DNA from: Siphonodentalium dalli
Lineage: Eukaryota > Mollusca > Scaphopoda > Gadilida > Siphonodentaliidae
Length of the DNA: 64,000 nucleotides
Direction of reading: 5' to 3'
NCBI GenBank assembly: GCA_032622095.1
Contig: CP136062.1
Location: 15,901,710-15,965,709 of the forward strand
Of the stretch, positions 46,238 through 55,400 are shown one piece after another. Position numbers and translations under genes: made by a program. Numbering within the stretch: position 1 is the stretch's first letter; each line of letters starts with the position of its first letter. The notes under the pieces were generated by a model. The model ran no database searches, was not told the origin of the DNA, and worked only from the letters and a program-made list of their open reading frames with translations.

Positions 46238-46240
46238 GAT

Positions 46241-49200
46241 ATGGAAACTGATGAGGCAGAAAGTGAAGAGAGCGATATAGAAACTGATGAGGCAGAAAGT
46301 GAAGAGAGCGATATGGAAACTGATGAGGCAGAAAGTGAAGAGAGCGATATGGAAACTGATAGGGCAGAAAGTGAAGAAAGTTCTAGTGATGGGCAGATTG
46401 GACGCGGTCGAAGACAGAATAGAGAAATTGGTGGGAAGAGAAAGAGAAGTCTGGCTAGAGAGCGTGTTGTGTTCAATCCAACAAAATATTTCAAATTGGA
46501 GCTGAACTCGGAGAAATTTTCCAGAAAATTTAAATCAGCATCACGACAATTTGGTGTGAAATTCGAGAAATTTACAGATCCAATCGAAAACATTCCAGAG
46601 ATATTTGAGAAGTTGACAGAAGATTTGAAACAGAAATGTTCAGCAAATGAGAAGACAAGAATCAGAGTTACGATAAATCATCCAGGACTTGATATGAGCA
46701 TTTTCATTCCATTCACAAAAGCCAGTGAATTGAATGGTGGGACACTCATGGATAATATTCAAAATGTGGTTCAATCAAATGCAGACTTTACAATTCATGA
46801 CGGTGCACTCAATTTCGAAATCTTCGTTACAGATATTCCGGAAGGTGGTACACGACACTCACTACATTATGGACCATTTACAGACAAGAACAAGCTGACA
46901 AAAGTAAACAGAAGTATTGTCCGGATTGAAAATGCTGATGATGTTATGTGTATGGCAAGATCTATTGTCATCGGAATGTGTAAGGCAGATAGTGATGGAT
47001 CTGCGTGCTGGTCAAAGAAATGGAAAAGAATAAGACAATCAATATACACAGCACAAACAGATGCAGCAAAAAATCTACTCAACCGTGCTGGCATTCCACA
47101 CGATACAGTTCGCATTATCAATGAGTTCCACAAGATTCAAGAAATATTGTATCCAGAATATGTTGTGAAAATTTACAATGAATTTGCTGGCGCTGGATTT
47201 CTATTTGAACCTGCAGAAATGTGTTCGGAGAGCTAATGTGTACACATCTACTACAACAACAATCACTTCGACACCATAACATCAATCAAAGGATTTCTAG
47301 GCACCAGCTACTACTGCGAATTCTGTGACATTGGATTCCAAAGTCGTGGCGATCATCGATGCAGATTTGTTTGTGCATGCTGGTCATTGACACAGTGTAA
47401 TTTCACAAATTTGGTGAAGTGTAGAACGTGTCGACGATCATTCAGAAGTAAATCTTGTTTCGACAACCATTTGAAGACGGAAGGAAAACAGAAAAGAAAA
47501 ATATGTGATTTGGTTCAACTATGCAACAATTGTGATGAAGAAATTCTCATCAATAAATCAAACATACATATATGTGCGGGGTTGAAGAAATGCAAACATT
47601 GCAAAGAAATCGTTGAAGCAGATCACAGGTGCTACATTCCAAAATATGAATCACCGGAAAAGAAACCTGCAAAGATTCCATATGTATTCTTTGACTTTGA
47701 ATGCAGACAAGACACAGGTGTTCATATTCCAAACTTCTGTGTTGCACATACCGCTTGTGGAGATTGCATGTGCAAACCAATCGAAGAAAAATGTAAAACA
47801 TGCGGACCGGATTCCAGAGAATTTGTATTCAAAGGTGACAACGTTTTAACAGACTTCACAAACTGGTTATTCCACCAAGATCACAAAGGATGTGTTGCAA
47901 TAGCACATAATGCTCAGGAATACGATGCACAGTTTCTACTTCAAGCACTCATACAAAGTGGAATTCATAAACCAGAACTGATCATGAATGGAAACAAGAT
48001 TCTCAGTTTAAAATGCAACAGCGTGAAAGTTATTGATTCTCTGAGTTTTCTGATGATGCCGCTTTCAAAGTTTCCACAAACTTTTCAGCTGAATGAGATG
48101 GCGAAAGGACACTTTCCACATTGGGCGAATTCACCAAAGTTTCAAAATTACATTGGACATTACTTGGCTTCTGATTACTACAAACCATACATGATGAGCG
48201 TGGAAAATCGAGAGAAATTCTTTGAATGGTACAATGAGAAAATAGAAAATTACGTGATATTCAACTTCCAAGAAGAGATGGAGAAGTACTGCAAATCAGA
48301 CGTGGATATTCTTCGCCGTGGATGTGGAAAATTCAGGAAATACATATTGGAAACAGAACAGATTGACCCGTTCATTGAGTCAATAACATTGGCGCAAGTT
48401 TGCAATTGGGCATGGAGGAATAATTCAATGCCAGAGAAAACAATTGGAATCATTCCAGATGGTGGATACCCATGTGCTAAAAACTATTCCATGAAAGCGA
48501 TATGTTGGCTTCAACATATATCATTGTCACGTATGATAACAATCAAGCATGCTTTGAATGGAGGAGAAATCAAGATTGGTGGACACTACGTCGATGGATA
48601 TGAGGAAGCCACAAGAACAGTTTTTGAGATGAATGGATGTCTGTTTCATGGATGTCCAAAATGTTACAACAACAGACAATACAAGAATCCCTATACGATG
48701 CTCACCATGGAAGAATTATATACAAGAACTCAACAGAAGAAAGATGAACTGGAAAGTCTTGGTTACAGAGTTGAATCAATTTGGGAGCATCAGATCGACG
48801 AAAGAATGAAATCGGATGTGAAATTCAAACATCAAATGGAATCTTTCTACAAACATCGAGACCCCATTTTGCCAAGAGAAGCATTGTTTGGTGGACGTAC
48901 AAATGCCATCAAATTGTACGAGGAAATTGATCAAGATTCCACAAAAGAAATCAAGTTCATCGATGTGTGTTCGTTGTATCCAGCTGAGGGTATAAAATTC
49001 GAGAACATCGAGAAGAATCCAGGAAAACGCCAAATATCTAAAATTAGGATTAATTGTATATGGGGTAAGAATGCACAAAGAAATCTTATGTCAAAAACAG
49101 AGTATGTGGATAAGCCATCACGTTATTTTGAATTGCTTACTAGTAACAATATAATTGTTCAAAATGTTACTCTTCTTGATGGTGACAAATTCATTCTGGT

Positions 49201-49756
49201 AAATTATGTTGATATTTTAGATAATATTGAACCTCATCATTCAGCAAATGTTGTTGTTGCTTCTTTTGTTACAGCGTATGCAAGATTACAATTGTATAAA
49301 GTTTTAAAAAAACTTGGAGATAGAGTGCTGTATTTTGATACAGACAGCTGCATGTATGTCAGTGATCCATCAAAGAAGAACATCAAAACTATCGAAGGAA
49401 GATTGGGGAAATGGAGCGACGAACATCCAGATGCAAAGATTGTCAAATTTGTTGGACTTGGGCCAAAGAACTACGGATATGAATACATCAAAGATGGGAG
49501 AAGATACACCAAATGTAAGGTAAAAGGTATCACTCTTGATTACAGCGCAAGTCAAAAAGTTAATTTTGAAACAATGGTACAATGTGTTAATGATCGTGAA
49601 AATTTCAAAACTGTTGTTGAGTATCCTTCCAGAATTAAAAGACAAAAGAACCATCAACTGATTAGTGAGTGTCAAACCAAAACTTTCAGATCGGTGTACA
49701 CAAAACGAAAACTCGTCAATGGTATTCACACATATCCATACGGATGGAGATGTTGA
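46241..49756 (+). pseudogene. POLB: Protein-primed DNA polymerase B, interrupted
   Basis: Replicates the element by protein priming. The frame runs from ATG 46241 to TGA 49756 but is cut by an in-frame TAA at 47234-47236. An upstream in-frame ATG (46142) is blocked by TGA at 46151. In order: an acidic 12-residue repeat (ETDEAESEESD, four copies, 46241-46384); a conserved N-terminal domain; a Cys-rich CxxC region just after the stop; exonuclease motif I (FDFE, 47693); polymerase motif A (SLYP, 48971-48982); motif B-like KIRINCIWGK (about 49040-49068); motif C DTDS (49337-49348). Motifs A and B are only about 20 residues apart, whereas the family normally has more than 100, so part of the palm/fingers region is deleted in frame right after 48982. 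Both lesions argue against a working enzyme. The last 38 bp overlap the next gene. Confidence 0.9.
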
Positions 49757-50360
49757 GTCATTTCATGTCAAGATGTTGACAGGAGTAGTACCTCCAGAAA
49801 TTGCTGAGAAGATTTATGGATATTTGGTGGCACAGTCAACACTCATTCCAGAGATAAAGAAGGAATTACAAGAAGTCTGGTTTGAAAGAGAAAAGAAAGC
49901 AATACTACGATGCTGTGATGTCGACGAATGTTTACAGAGATTGGACTATCTTGAGACAAGTATATTTTCTCATTTCTCTCAAAACTATATTAAATCATTT
50001 ATTAAATTCAAAACATTTTTTCTCATTGAAAGAATATCTGATTTTTGGCTATTTGGTGGTGATCAACACCATTTAGATTTAGAAACTTTTGATGAACATG
50101 ACTATATTCATTATACAAAGTATGAAGATAATTATCCTCTTGCTGGGGGAACCTTTAAATCAGTTCCTAGGATCTATGGGTATTTGTTAACAAAAACAAT
50201 GTCAACATATGCAAAAATTCAAAACATTATAGGGGATGATTTTTTTATTTACAGAACAAACAGAAGAATAGAAGACTATAATACTTGGATTATTGAAATG
50301 TATGGAAATATTTACAGCTTTGGAGATTTCTCTTTAAAAACTAAATTCACACGTCGTTAA
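49719..50360 (+). CDS. Unknown Polinton protein between polB and ATPase
   Basis: 213 residues from ATG 49719, overlapping the polB end by 38 bp in another frame; the frame is open further upstream but with only GTG. The first part has VESFHVKMLTGVVPPEIAEK and a charged helical region. The second part is rich in Phe, Tyr and Ile with ISDFWLFGGDQHHLDLETF and IIEMYGNIYSFGDFSLK. No transmembrane segment or known motif. Its position in the core plus-strand array suggests co-expression with replication or packaging genes. I cannot assign a function. Confidence 0.6.
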   Translation: MVFTHIHTDGDVESFHVKMLTGVVPPEIAEKIYGYLVAQSTLIPEIKKELQEVWFEREKKAILRCCDVDECLQRLDYLETSIFSHFSQNYIKSFIKFKTFFLIERISDFWLFGGDQHHLDLETFDEHDYIHYTKYEDNYPLAGGTFKSVPRIYGYLLTKTMSTYAKIQNIIGDDFFIYRTNRRIEDYNTWIIEMYGNIYSFGDFSLKTKFTRR

Positions 50361-50393
50361 GTTCACTCTCTGATTAGGCATCAAAGTGACAAC

Positions 50394-51044
50394 ATGGAAG
50401 AATCTTTACTTTTCCAACATCCGTGTAATTTCTTTATCAGCGGACCTAGTGGATCAGGTAAAACATAATTTGTTAAAAAAGTTATTGAATTTAAACACGA
50501 TTTATTCCAAACACCACCAAAGAAAAGAGTTTGGTGTTACAAAGAATGGCAAGACACATACAATCGTATAAAAGAAATTGATAACGTTGAGTTTATCGAT
50601 GGTATTCCAGACGATGATGAGGAAATTGTATCAGATAAATCATTTCCTCATCTTGTTGTTTTCGATGACATGATGGGGGAACAAGATGAAGACAAAATAA
50701 TGCTTTGGTTTACTAGAAAAGGTCATCATCGAAATGCTTCAATAATTTACATTACTCAAAACATGTTCCAAAAATCAAAAAGTAGCAGAACTATAAGTTT
50801 GAATGCACACTACATGGTTTTATTTCAAAGCGTTCGAGATAAAAATCAAATAAAAGTTTTGGCTCATCAAATGCAAAACAATCATTTGAAACAAGCATAC
50901 GAAGATGCAACTTCAATAAATCATGGATATATTTTAGTAGATTTTCATCCTAGAACAGAAAATTATTTGCGAATTAGAACTGATATTTTCCATAAATGGT
51001 TGACAGCTAATGACCGAGGTCCTGTCATTTATTCAAAAGTATAA
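50394..51044 (+). pseudogene. ATP: Genome-packaging ATPase (FtsK/A32-like), interrupted
   Basis: From ATG 50394 the frame gives a Walker A motif GPSGSGKT (codons 17-24), then an in-frame TAA at 50466-50468 immediately after it, and continues open in the same frame to TAA 51042-51044. Walker B is LVVFDDMM (about 50658) and a sensor-like IIYITQN follows near 50746. Total 216 codons, normal for Polinton ATPases, which translocate DNA into capsids. The only lesion is the single stop codon right behind the P-loop. Loss through that stop would abolish nucleotide binding unless it is read through. The 5' half carrying the P-loop would produce a 24-residue peptide. Confidence 0.88.
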
Positions 51045-51078
51045 ATTCAGTTGTTGTTACTTTTTTCATTTTAGGACC

Positions 51079-51667
51079 ATGTCGTCCACCGAGATGTTTA
51101 GTCATGATGAACTGTCACAAATTATAAATTTCTTCACTTTTGCAGCTGAATTATTTCTTGAAAATGATTGGAAATTACCATCACAGAAAAAAAAAGTTTT
51201 TTCAGAGAAATAAAAATGTTCTTAAAAAAATCTCTGATCGATCAACTGATATGGAAACAAAACGCAAATTAATTTTACAACGAGGTGGTAGTGGGTTCCT
51301 TGGAGGAGTTTTAATTAGAAGTCTTTTGAAAAATTCATTTGAACAAACTGGTAGACAATCTAAAAGTAAATCAAAGGTTTCTCCAAAACGTTCAAAGATT
51401 ACACTGATGCAAACACAACAAAGGGGTAGTCAAACAGAATCTAAATGTAAAACAAAACTTTCTCTAAATCATTCAAAGTTTACACCGATGCAAACTCAAC
51501 AAAATCAACATTCTAAATTTACACCTATACCTTCTCAGCAGAACCCTCAACATCAACCGTTACAAAAAAAAACAGTTATTGATCTTGAATTTTCAAAATT
51601 TATGCCGTTGTCTGATGCATCGAAATCTGCATTCGAAGCTTTAGAATGGTTCAATCAGAAAAGATAA
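51079..51667 (+). pseudogene. Small basic Polinton virion-type protein, frameshifted at A9
   Basis: ATG 51079 opens 44 codons (MSSTEMFSHDELSQII...) to a stop at 51211. The continuation lies in another frame up to TAA 51665-51667. The frames cross at a run of nine A (51187-51195). The downstream part has RGGSGFLGGVLIRSLL, a glycine-leading hydrophobic patch typical of small Polinton core or minor virion proteins, then a Lys/Gln/Ser-rich section with repeated 'SKFTPMQTQQ'-like units. Either the A run has gained or lost a base or it is a slippage site. Type of lesion: frame change only, no internal stop apart from it. Confidence 0.65.
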
Positions 51668-51723
51668 AAGATGAAACATATAATTTTTCTGCTCATTTTG
51701 AGACAACTACTTAGACTGTGAAG

Positions 51724-52086
51724 ATGCCTTCAAAAACTAAGAGCCGGAAAGTACCGCTGATAAAAAAATATGGGGAGTTGATTGTTGCAATGAGTAAAGT
51801 TCCATCTGCATATAAAAAGAAAATGATCAACGATGCTCCGAAACAAGTGATGGGTTGCATTTCAGAATGTTGTCAAAATCTTTTAAAAGGTAATGTAAAA
51901 CTGAATGAAGCTCAGAACCGCAAGTTACATTCGAAGCGTTAACATATCAGATATCTTGCAGACAAGAACAAACCTTTGCAACAAAAGAAGAAAATTTTGA
52001 ATAAAAAAGGTGGCTTTTTACCATTATTATTTCTTGCTCCATTGATTAGCAAAACATTAGGTTCAGTTGTTAAAAATATTTTGTAA
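51724..52086 (+). pseudogene. Small Polinton virion-type protein with C-terminal GGFLP patch, interrupted
   Basis: From ATG 51724, 72 codons of basic, helical sequence end at an in-frame TAA (51940-51942). The same frame continues to TAA 52084-52086 and contains a KKGGFLPLLFLAPL hydrophobic patch. This two-part layout (basic helical N-part, Lys tract, GGFLP patch) is common among short Polinton proteins found next to capsid genes. They are often compared with adenoviral small core proteins, but function is unproven. The intact remainder of the frame shows that the stop is recent. Confidence 0.7.
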
Positions 52087-52106
52087 AAACTAAATCTCAA
52101 ATAAAT

Positions 52107-52817
52107 ATGAAGAAAATGGTTATTGTACCATTCAGAATGTTGGAAGATTTCAAACAATGGGAAATGTCAGAAATGAATAAACCTCAATTACCTCCTGATC
52201 CTGCAATTTCAAATGTTTCAGATTCTTACAAAGAATTGAAATCAGTTTATGATAAAAATATTTCTGAATCAGAAAAGTCACAGTTATTTGGAGAAAATTT
52301 GTACAAATTGAAAACTTCACAAAAATCTTTAAATTCAAAATTCAGTTTACCTGAACAAAAGTTATCTGAAAACTTTGGGAAAATGAGTGAACATATATTG
52401 GAAAGTGTACCATCTAAACTTCGTGGTAAAGAACAACAAATTTTAACATTGTTGTCAACTAATCCTAAACTTAGATGGGATGATCGTGGACAATTAATTT
52501 ATGGAACAGAAACAGTTACTGGATCAAATATAATTGATTTGATAAACGATGTTGTTCGTCACCGAAAAGGTTTTGACCCAGTTGGTTATGAAACATTCCT
52601 ACGTGGATTGGGGGAACTTAATGTACCACAAGATTATGTAGGTAACAGGAATCGATGGTTGTGGATACAAAGACATTTAAAAGAAGGTCACACTGGTGAT
52701 GAGTTTCATACACCTCATGCAACTCCTAGCAGTGGCAAGTCAAGAAAACGTTCAGTTGATATTTTCACACCAGAAACCAGAAAATCTATTTTGAAAGGAT
52801 GGTCCCCCCTTACATAA
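52107..52817 (+). CDS. Conserved Polinton protein of unknown function
   Basis: 236 residues from ATG 52107. The N-terminal half is charged and probably helical. The C-terminal half carries the recognisable block VPSKLRGKEQQILTLLS, then WDDRGQLIYGTE, GSNIIDLINDVVRHRKGFDP and a WLWIQRH segment. That block recurs in Polintons beside the integrase or capsid genes; its job is not established. The tail is Ser/Lys/Arg-rich. It ends 19 bp inside the integrase frame, so the two overlap. No lesions are visible. Confidence 0.75.
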   Translation: MKKMVIVPFRMLEDFKQWEMSEMNKPQLPPDPAISNVSDSYKELKSVYDKNISESEKSQLFGENLYKLKTSQKSLNSKFSLPEQKLSENFGKMSEHILESVPSKLRGKEQQILTLLSTNPKLRWDDRGQLIYGTETVTGSNIIDLINDVVRHRKGFDPVGYETFLRGLGELNVPQDYVGNRNRWLWIQRHLKEGHTGDEFHTPHATPSSGKSRKRSVDIFTPETRKSILKGWSPLT

Positions 52818-53893
52818 AATTTGACAAACTTCTAACTGAAATGTACTACAATCCAAAAGAAGTTGGTGGTTTCAGTGGAGCAAATCAACTTTTTAAAAAT
52901 GCGAAAGAAACAAATAACAAAATTAAACTTTCAGATGTTAAAAAATGGTTACAATGGCAAAAAACATACACTTTGCACAAACCAATTGTTCGGAAATTTC
53001 GCAGACGTAAAACTATTGTTGCAGGAATTGATATTCAGTGGCAAGCTGATTTGGCAGATTTGCAAACTTTGCAAAAGCACAATGACAATTACAGATATTT
53101 ACTTTGTGTTATTGATGTGTTCTCAAAATTTGCATGGGTTGAAAAAATTAAAGATAAAACTGGTAAAACTTTAGTTAAAACATTTCAGAAAATTCTCAAA
53201 TCATCAAAACGAAAACCAGTTTCATTTCAATCTGACAAAGGTTCAGAATTCAAAAATCAATTATTTTTACAATTTTTGAAATCTAAGAAAATTCATTTTT
53301 TCACAACAGAGAATCCAGAGACAAAAGCAAGTATAGTTGAACGTTTACAACGGACATTGAAAACAAAGATGTGGAAATATTTTACACATAATCAAACTTT
53401 GAAATACGTTGATGTTTTGCACGATTTTGTGAATTCTTACAACAAAAGTTTTCATAGAAGTATTAAGATGGCACCAGTTTTAGTAACTCGAGAAAATGAA
53501 ATTGCAGTTTCCAGAAATCTTTATGGAAAGTTAAAAACGAAAAAAGATAAGATCTTGAAAGTTGGAGATTTTGTTAGAATAAATAAAACAAAGAGAACTT
53601 TTGATAAAGGATATCTTCCAAATTGGACAAAAGAAATTTTCAAAATTAGTAGAGTTTGTAAAAGTACACCATTAACTTACAAATTAGTAGATTTAGAAGG
53701 TGAAAACATCGCAGGATCATTTTATGGTAAAGAAATTCAACATATAAAAGATAATAAAGTTTACGAAATTGAATCAGTTGTTGGTAAACGTTCAAGAAAA
53801 GTTGCTGGTAAATCAGTTAGAGAAATTAAAGTTCATTGGGCTGGTTATCCTAAAAAATTTGACAGTTGGATTCCTGCCACAAATTTGGTATAA
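52799..53893 (+). CDS. INT: Chromodomain integrase (RVE family), intact
   Basis: 364 residues. Inserts the element into chromosomal DNA in the manner of retroviral and LTR-retrotransposon integrases. The catalytic core is seen at about residues 70-230: first Asp in WQADLAD (D84), second in FQSDKGSE (D146), Glu in SIVERLQRTL (E181), with 34 residues between the last two. A C-terminal chromodomain (about 318-364) has YEIESVVGK, VHWAGYP and FDSWIP, expected to steer insertion toward particular chromatin. All key residues are present and the frame is open. It overlaps the upstream gene by 19 bp. Expected N-terminal zinc-binding residues are not obvious. Confidence 0.93.
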   Translation: MVPPYIKFDKLLTEMYYNPKEVGGFSGANQLFKNAKETNNKIKLSDVKKWLQWQKTYTLHKPIVRKFRRRKTIVAGIDIQWQADLADLQTLQKHNDNYRYLLCVIDVFSKFAWVEKIKDKTGKTLVKTFQKILKSSKRKPVSFQSDKGSEFKNQLFLQFLKSKKIHFFTTENPETKASIVERLQRTLKTKMWKYFTHNQTLKYVDVLHDFVNSYNKSFHRSIKMAPVLVTRENEIAVSRNLYGKLKTKKDKILKVGDFVRINKTKRTFDKGYLPNWTKEIFKISRVCKSTPLTYKLVDLEGENIAGSFYGKEIQHIKDNKVYEIESVVGKRSRKVAGKSVREIKVHWAGYPKKFDSWIPATNLV

Positions 53894-53903
53894 AACTTTT
53901 AAC

Positions 53904-54170
53904 ATGTCTCAAAATGGTTCAGTTGATCTGGATGCTCCATCACAATTTCAAATCTGTGGAGAAAAAATTGCAAAAAATCAAGTAACATATTTTACACAAA
54001 TTATTATAATTGTTGGTATAATCGCTACAGCAATTGTTCATTTAAGTTTACAAAGTGAAAATAACGAACTGTGGTTAATTATTTTACTCAGTAGTTCTTT
54101 GGGATACATTTTACCAACACCGCGTTTGAAATATTTGAAAAATCAGTCGACAGAAATTTTGAAAGTATGA
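53904..54170 (+). CDS. Two-TM small Polinton protein
   Basis: 88 residues from ATG 53904, 10 nt after the integrase stop. Two hydrophobic segments are visible, IIIIVGIIATAIVHLSL and LWLIILLSSSLGYILP, with a short polar loop between and a basic tail. Small proteins with this pattern recur in Polintons immediately before the minor capsid gene; perhaps a virion membrane or internal protein. Its TGA overlaps the ATG of the next gene (ATGA), typical of tightly packed viral genes. Confidence 0.7.
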   Translation: MSQNGSVDLDAPSQFQICGEKIAKNQVTYFTQIIIIVGIIATAIVHLSLQSENNELWLIILLSSSLGYILPTPRLKYLKNQSTEILKV

Positions 54171-55018
54171 ATTATTTCTACATTACAATTCCGAGCGACA
54201 GTTCAATGGTAATGTATCCAAACAATTCTCAATGTTGTTTTACTGTACAATTACCAAAACCAATTCAAATTGATAAAGAAAAATGGGAAGTTGCATTAGT
54301 CGAACTGATAACACCTTCAGAAACATACAATGTTACAGGGGATTCGTGTAAATTCAATTTGATTACAACTGATGCAATAATACTGTCTGTTCTTAAAAAT
54401 CGTTTTGAAGAAAAGATGTTTAAGAGACCTGATGACGTTCATACACTTGAAATACAGATACGAGAAGGTTCGTATACCTCTGCGACAGATTTACTTGATA
54501 CAATGCAAGATGTAATTGATGAAACACTTGGAGAAGCATTGCAAAACGAATACGGATTTCACATCAAGTACTCAAAAGTTACAAAACGTGTGAAAATTAT
54601 TCGCAAGAGTTTAAGTATCCCAAAACTCGGAATTAAATTACCACAATGTCTTTTGCACAAGTTGGGTTACAAAACTGAAAACGCTTCTGAAGATTTTTAT
54701 TCAAATAGTAGATTTCCGTTTGGTGTAGATTTGTTTGTTGGTCATAATCAAATGTTTGTTTATTCTGATATTGCCGATTTCACAATTGTTGGAAATGTTG
54801 AAGTACAAATTTTACGAGTTGTTTCTTTCAGAATTAAAAGAGATATCGACGGATTACATGTAAAACATGAATTTTTAAATTTACATTATGTTCCAGTTTC
54901 AAAGTCATACTTTGATAAAATTAGTGTAAATATAAGTGGCGACACAGGAAAAGCAATTCAGTTTATTGGTGGTAAGTCTTTGGCGAAGCTGCATTTCAGA
55001 AAACGAGAGGAATTCTAA
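54167..55018 (+). CDS. mCP: Minor capsid protein (penton-like)
   Basis: 283 residues, beginning with the characteristic FYITIPSDSSMVMYPNN block followed by WEVALVELITPSETYN. This is the start of the single-jelly-roll minor capsid (penton) protein of Polintons, which would form the capsid vertices. Beta-strand-rich throughout (for example FTVQLPKPI, VKIIRKSLSIP, VEVQILRVVSF). The C-terminal GKSLAKLHFRKR resembles the end of the family. No lesions. It starts at the ATGA overlap with the two-TM gene and is followed 5 nt later by a small basic gene. Confidence 0.88.
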   Translation: MNYFYITIPSDSSMVMYPNNSQCCFTVQLPKPIQIDKEKWEVALVELITPSETYNVTGDSCKFNLITTDAIILSVLKNRFEEKMFKRPDDVHTLEIQIREGSYTSATDLLDTMQDVIDETLGEALQNEYGFHIKYSKVTKRVKIIRKSLSIPKLGIKLPQCLLHKLGYKTENASEDFYSNSRFPFGVDLFVGHNQMFVYSDIADFTIVGNVEVQILRVVSFRIKRDIDGLHVKHEFLNLHYVPVSKSYFDKISVNISGDTGKAIQFIGGKSLAKLHFRKREEF

Positions 55019-55023
55019 AAACA

Positions 55024-55398
55024 ATGTTCCCCGTGTATAGAGGCGTACCACGGCAATATGGTAACGGTATTGGTTCAATTTTCAAATCACTTATGAGATC
55101 TGCTGTACCATTTCTAAAACCGATTGGTCGGACAGCTTTACAACTTGCGAAAAAACACACTTTTGGTGTTGCAGATGAAATTATTAATCAAGGTAAAAGT
55201 CCGAAAGAAGCGTTGATGTCTGAAGGTAAAAAAGCTTTAAAATCTTTTGGCACACAAGCTAAAAATCAAATTTTGAACTCGAGACAAAAACCTAGAAAAA
55301 GATAAGCGAATTCAAAAATGAATCATTCAGCTGTCAAACGCCGAAAAAGTCAGTCGAAAAAACATCCTAGCAGTCGAGCTCTTGATATTTTTGATTAA
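55024..55398 (+). pseudogene. Small basic core-type protein, in-frame stop near C-terminus
   Basis: From ATG 55024 a 93-residue product (YRGVPRQYGNGIGSIFKSL..., then a Lys-rich tail) ends at TAA 55303-55305. The same frame continues open for 30 codons to TAA 55396-55398, with a basic stretch KRRKSQSKKH and an end ALDIFD that looks like the natural C-terminus of such proteins. An ATG at 55318 could start a separate 26-residue peptide. The Gly-rich amphipathic start and basic tail recall adenovirus core or maturation-type proteins found between the capsid genes in Polintons. The stop removes only the basic tail, so the product may be partly functional. Confidence 0.65.
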
Positions 55399-55400
55399 TC

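Noticed and set aside
46087-46593. 168-aa minus-strand ORF rich in Ser/Leu
   Set aside because: Antisense shadow of the acidic 36-bp repeats at the start of polB.
47234-55305. Reassignment of TAA to a sense codon
   Set aside because: Several intact genes in the same element end with TAA (integrase, minor capsid, protease), and the host shows no sign of a variant nuclear code, so nonsense mutation is simpler.
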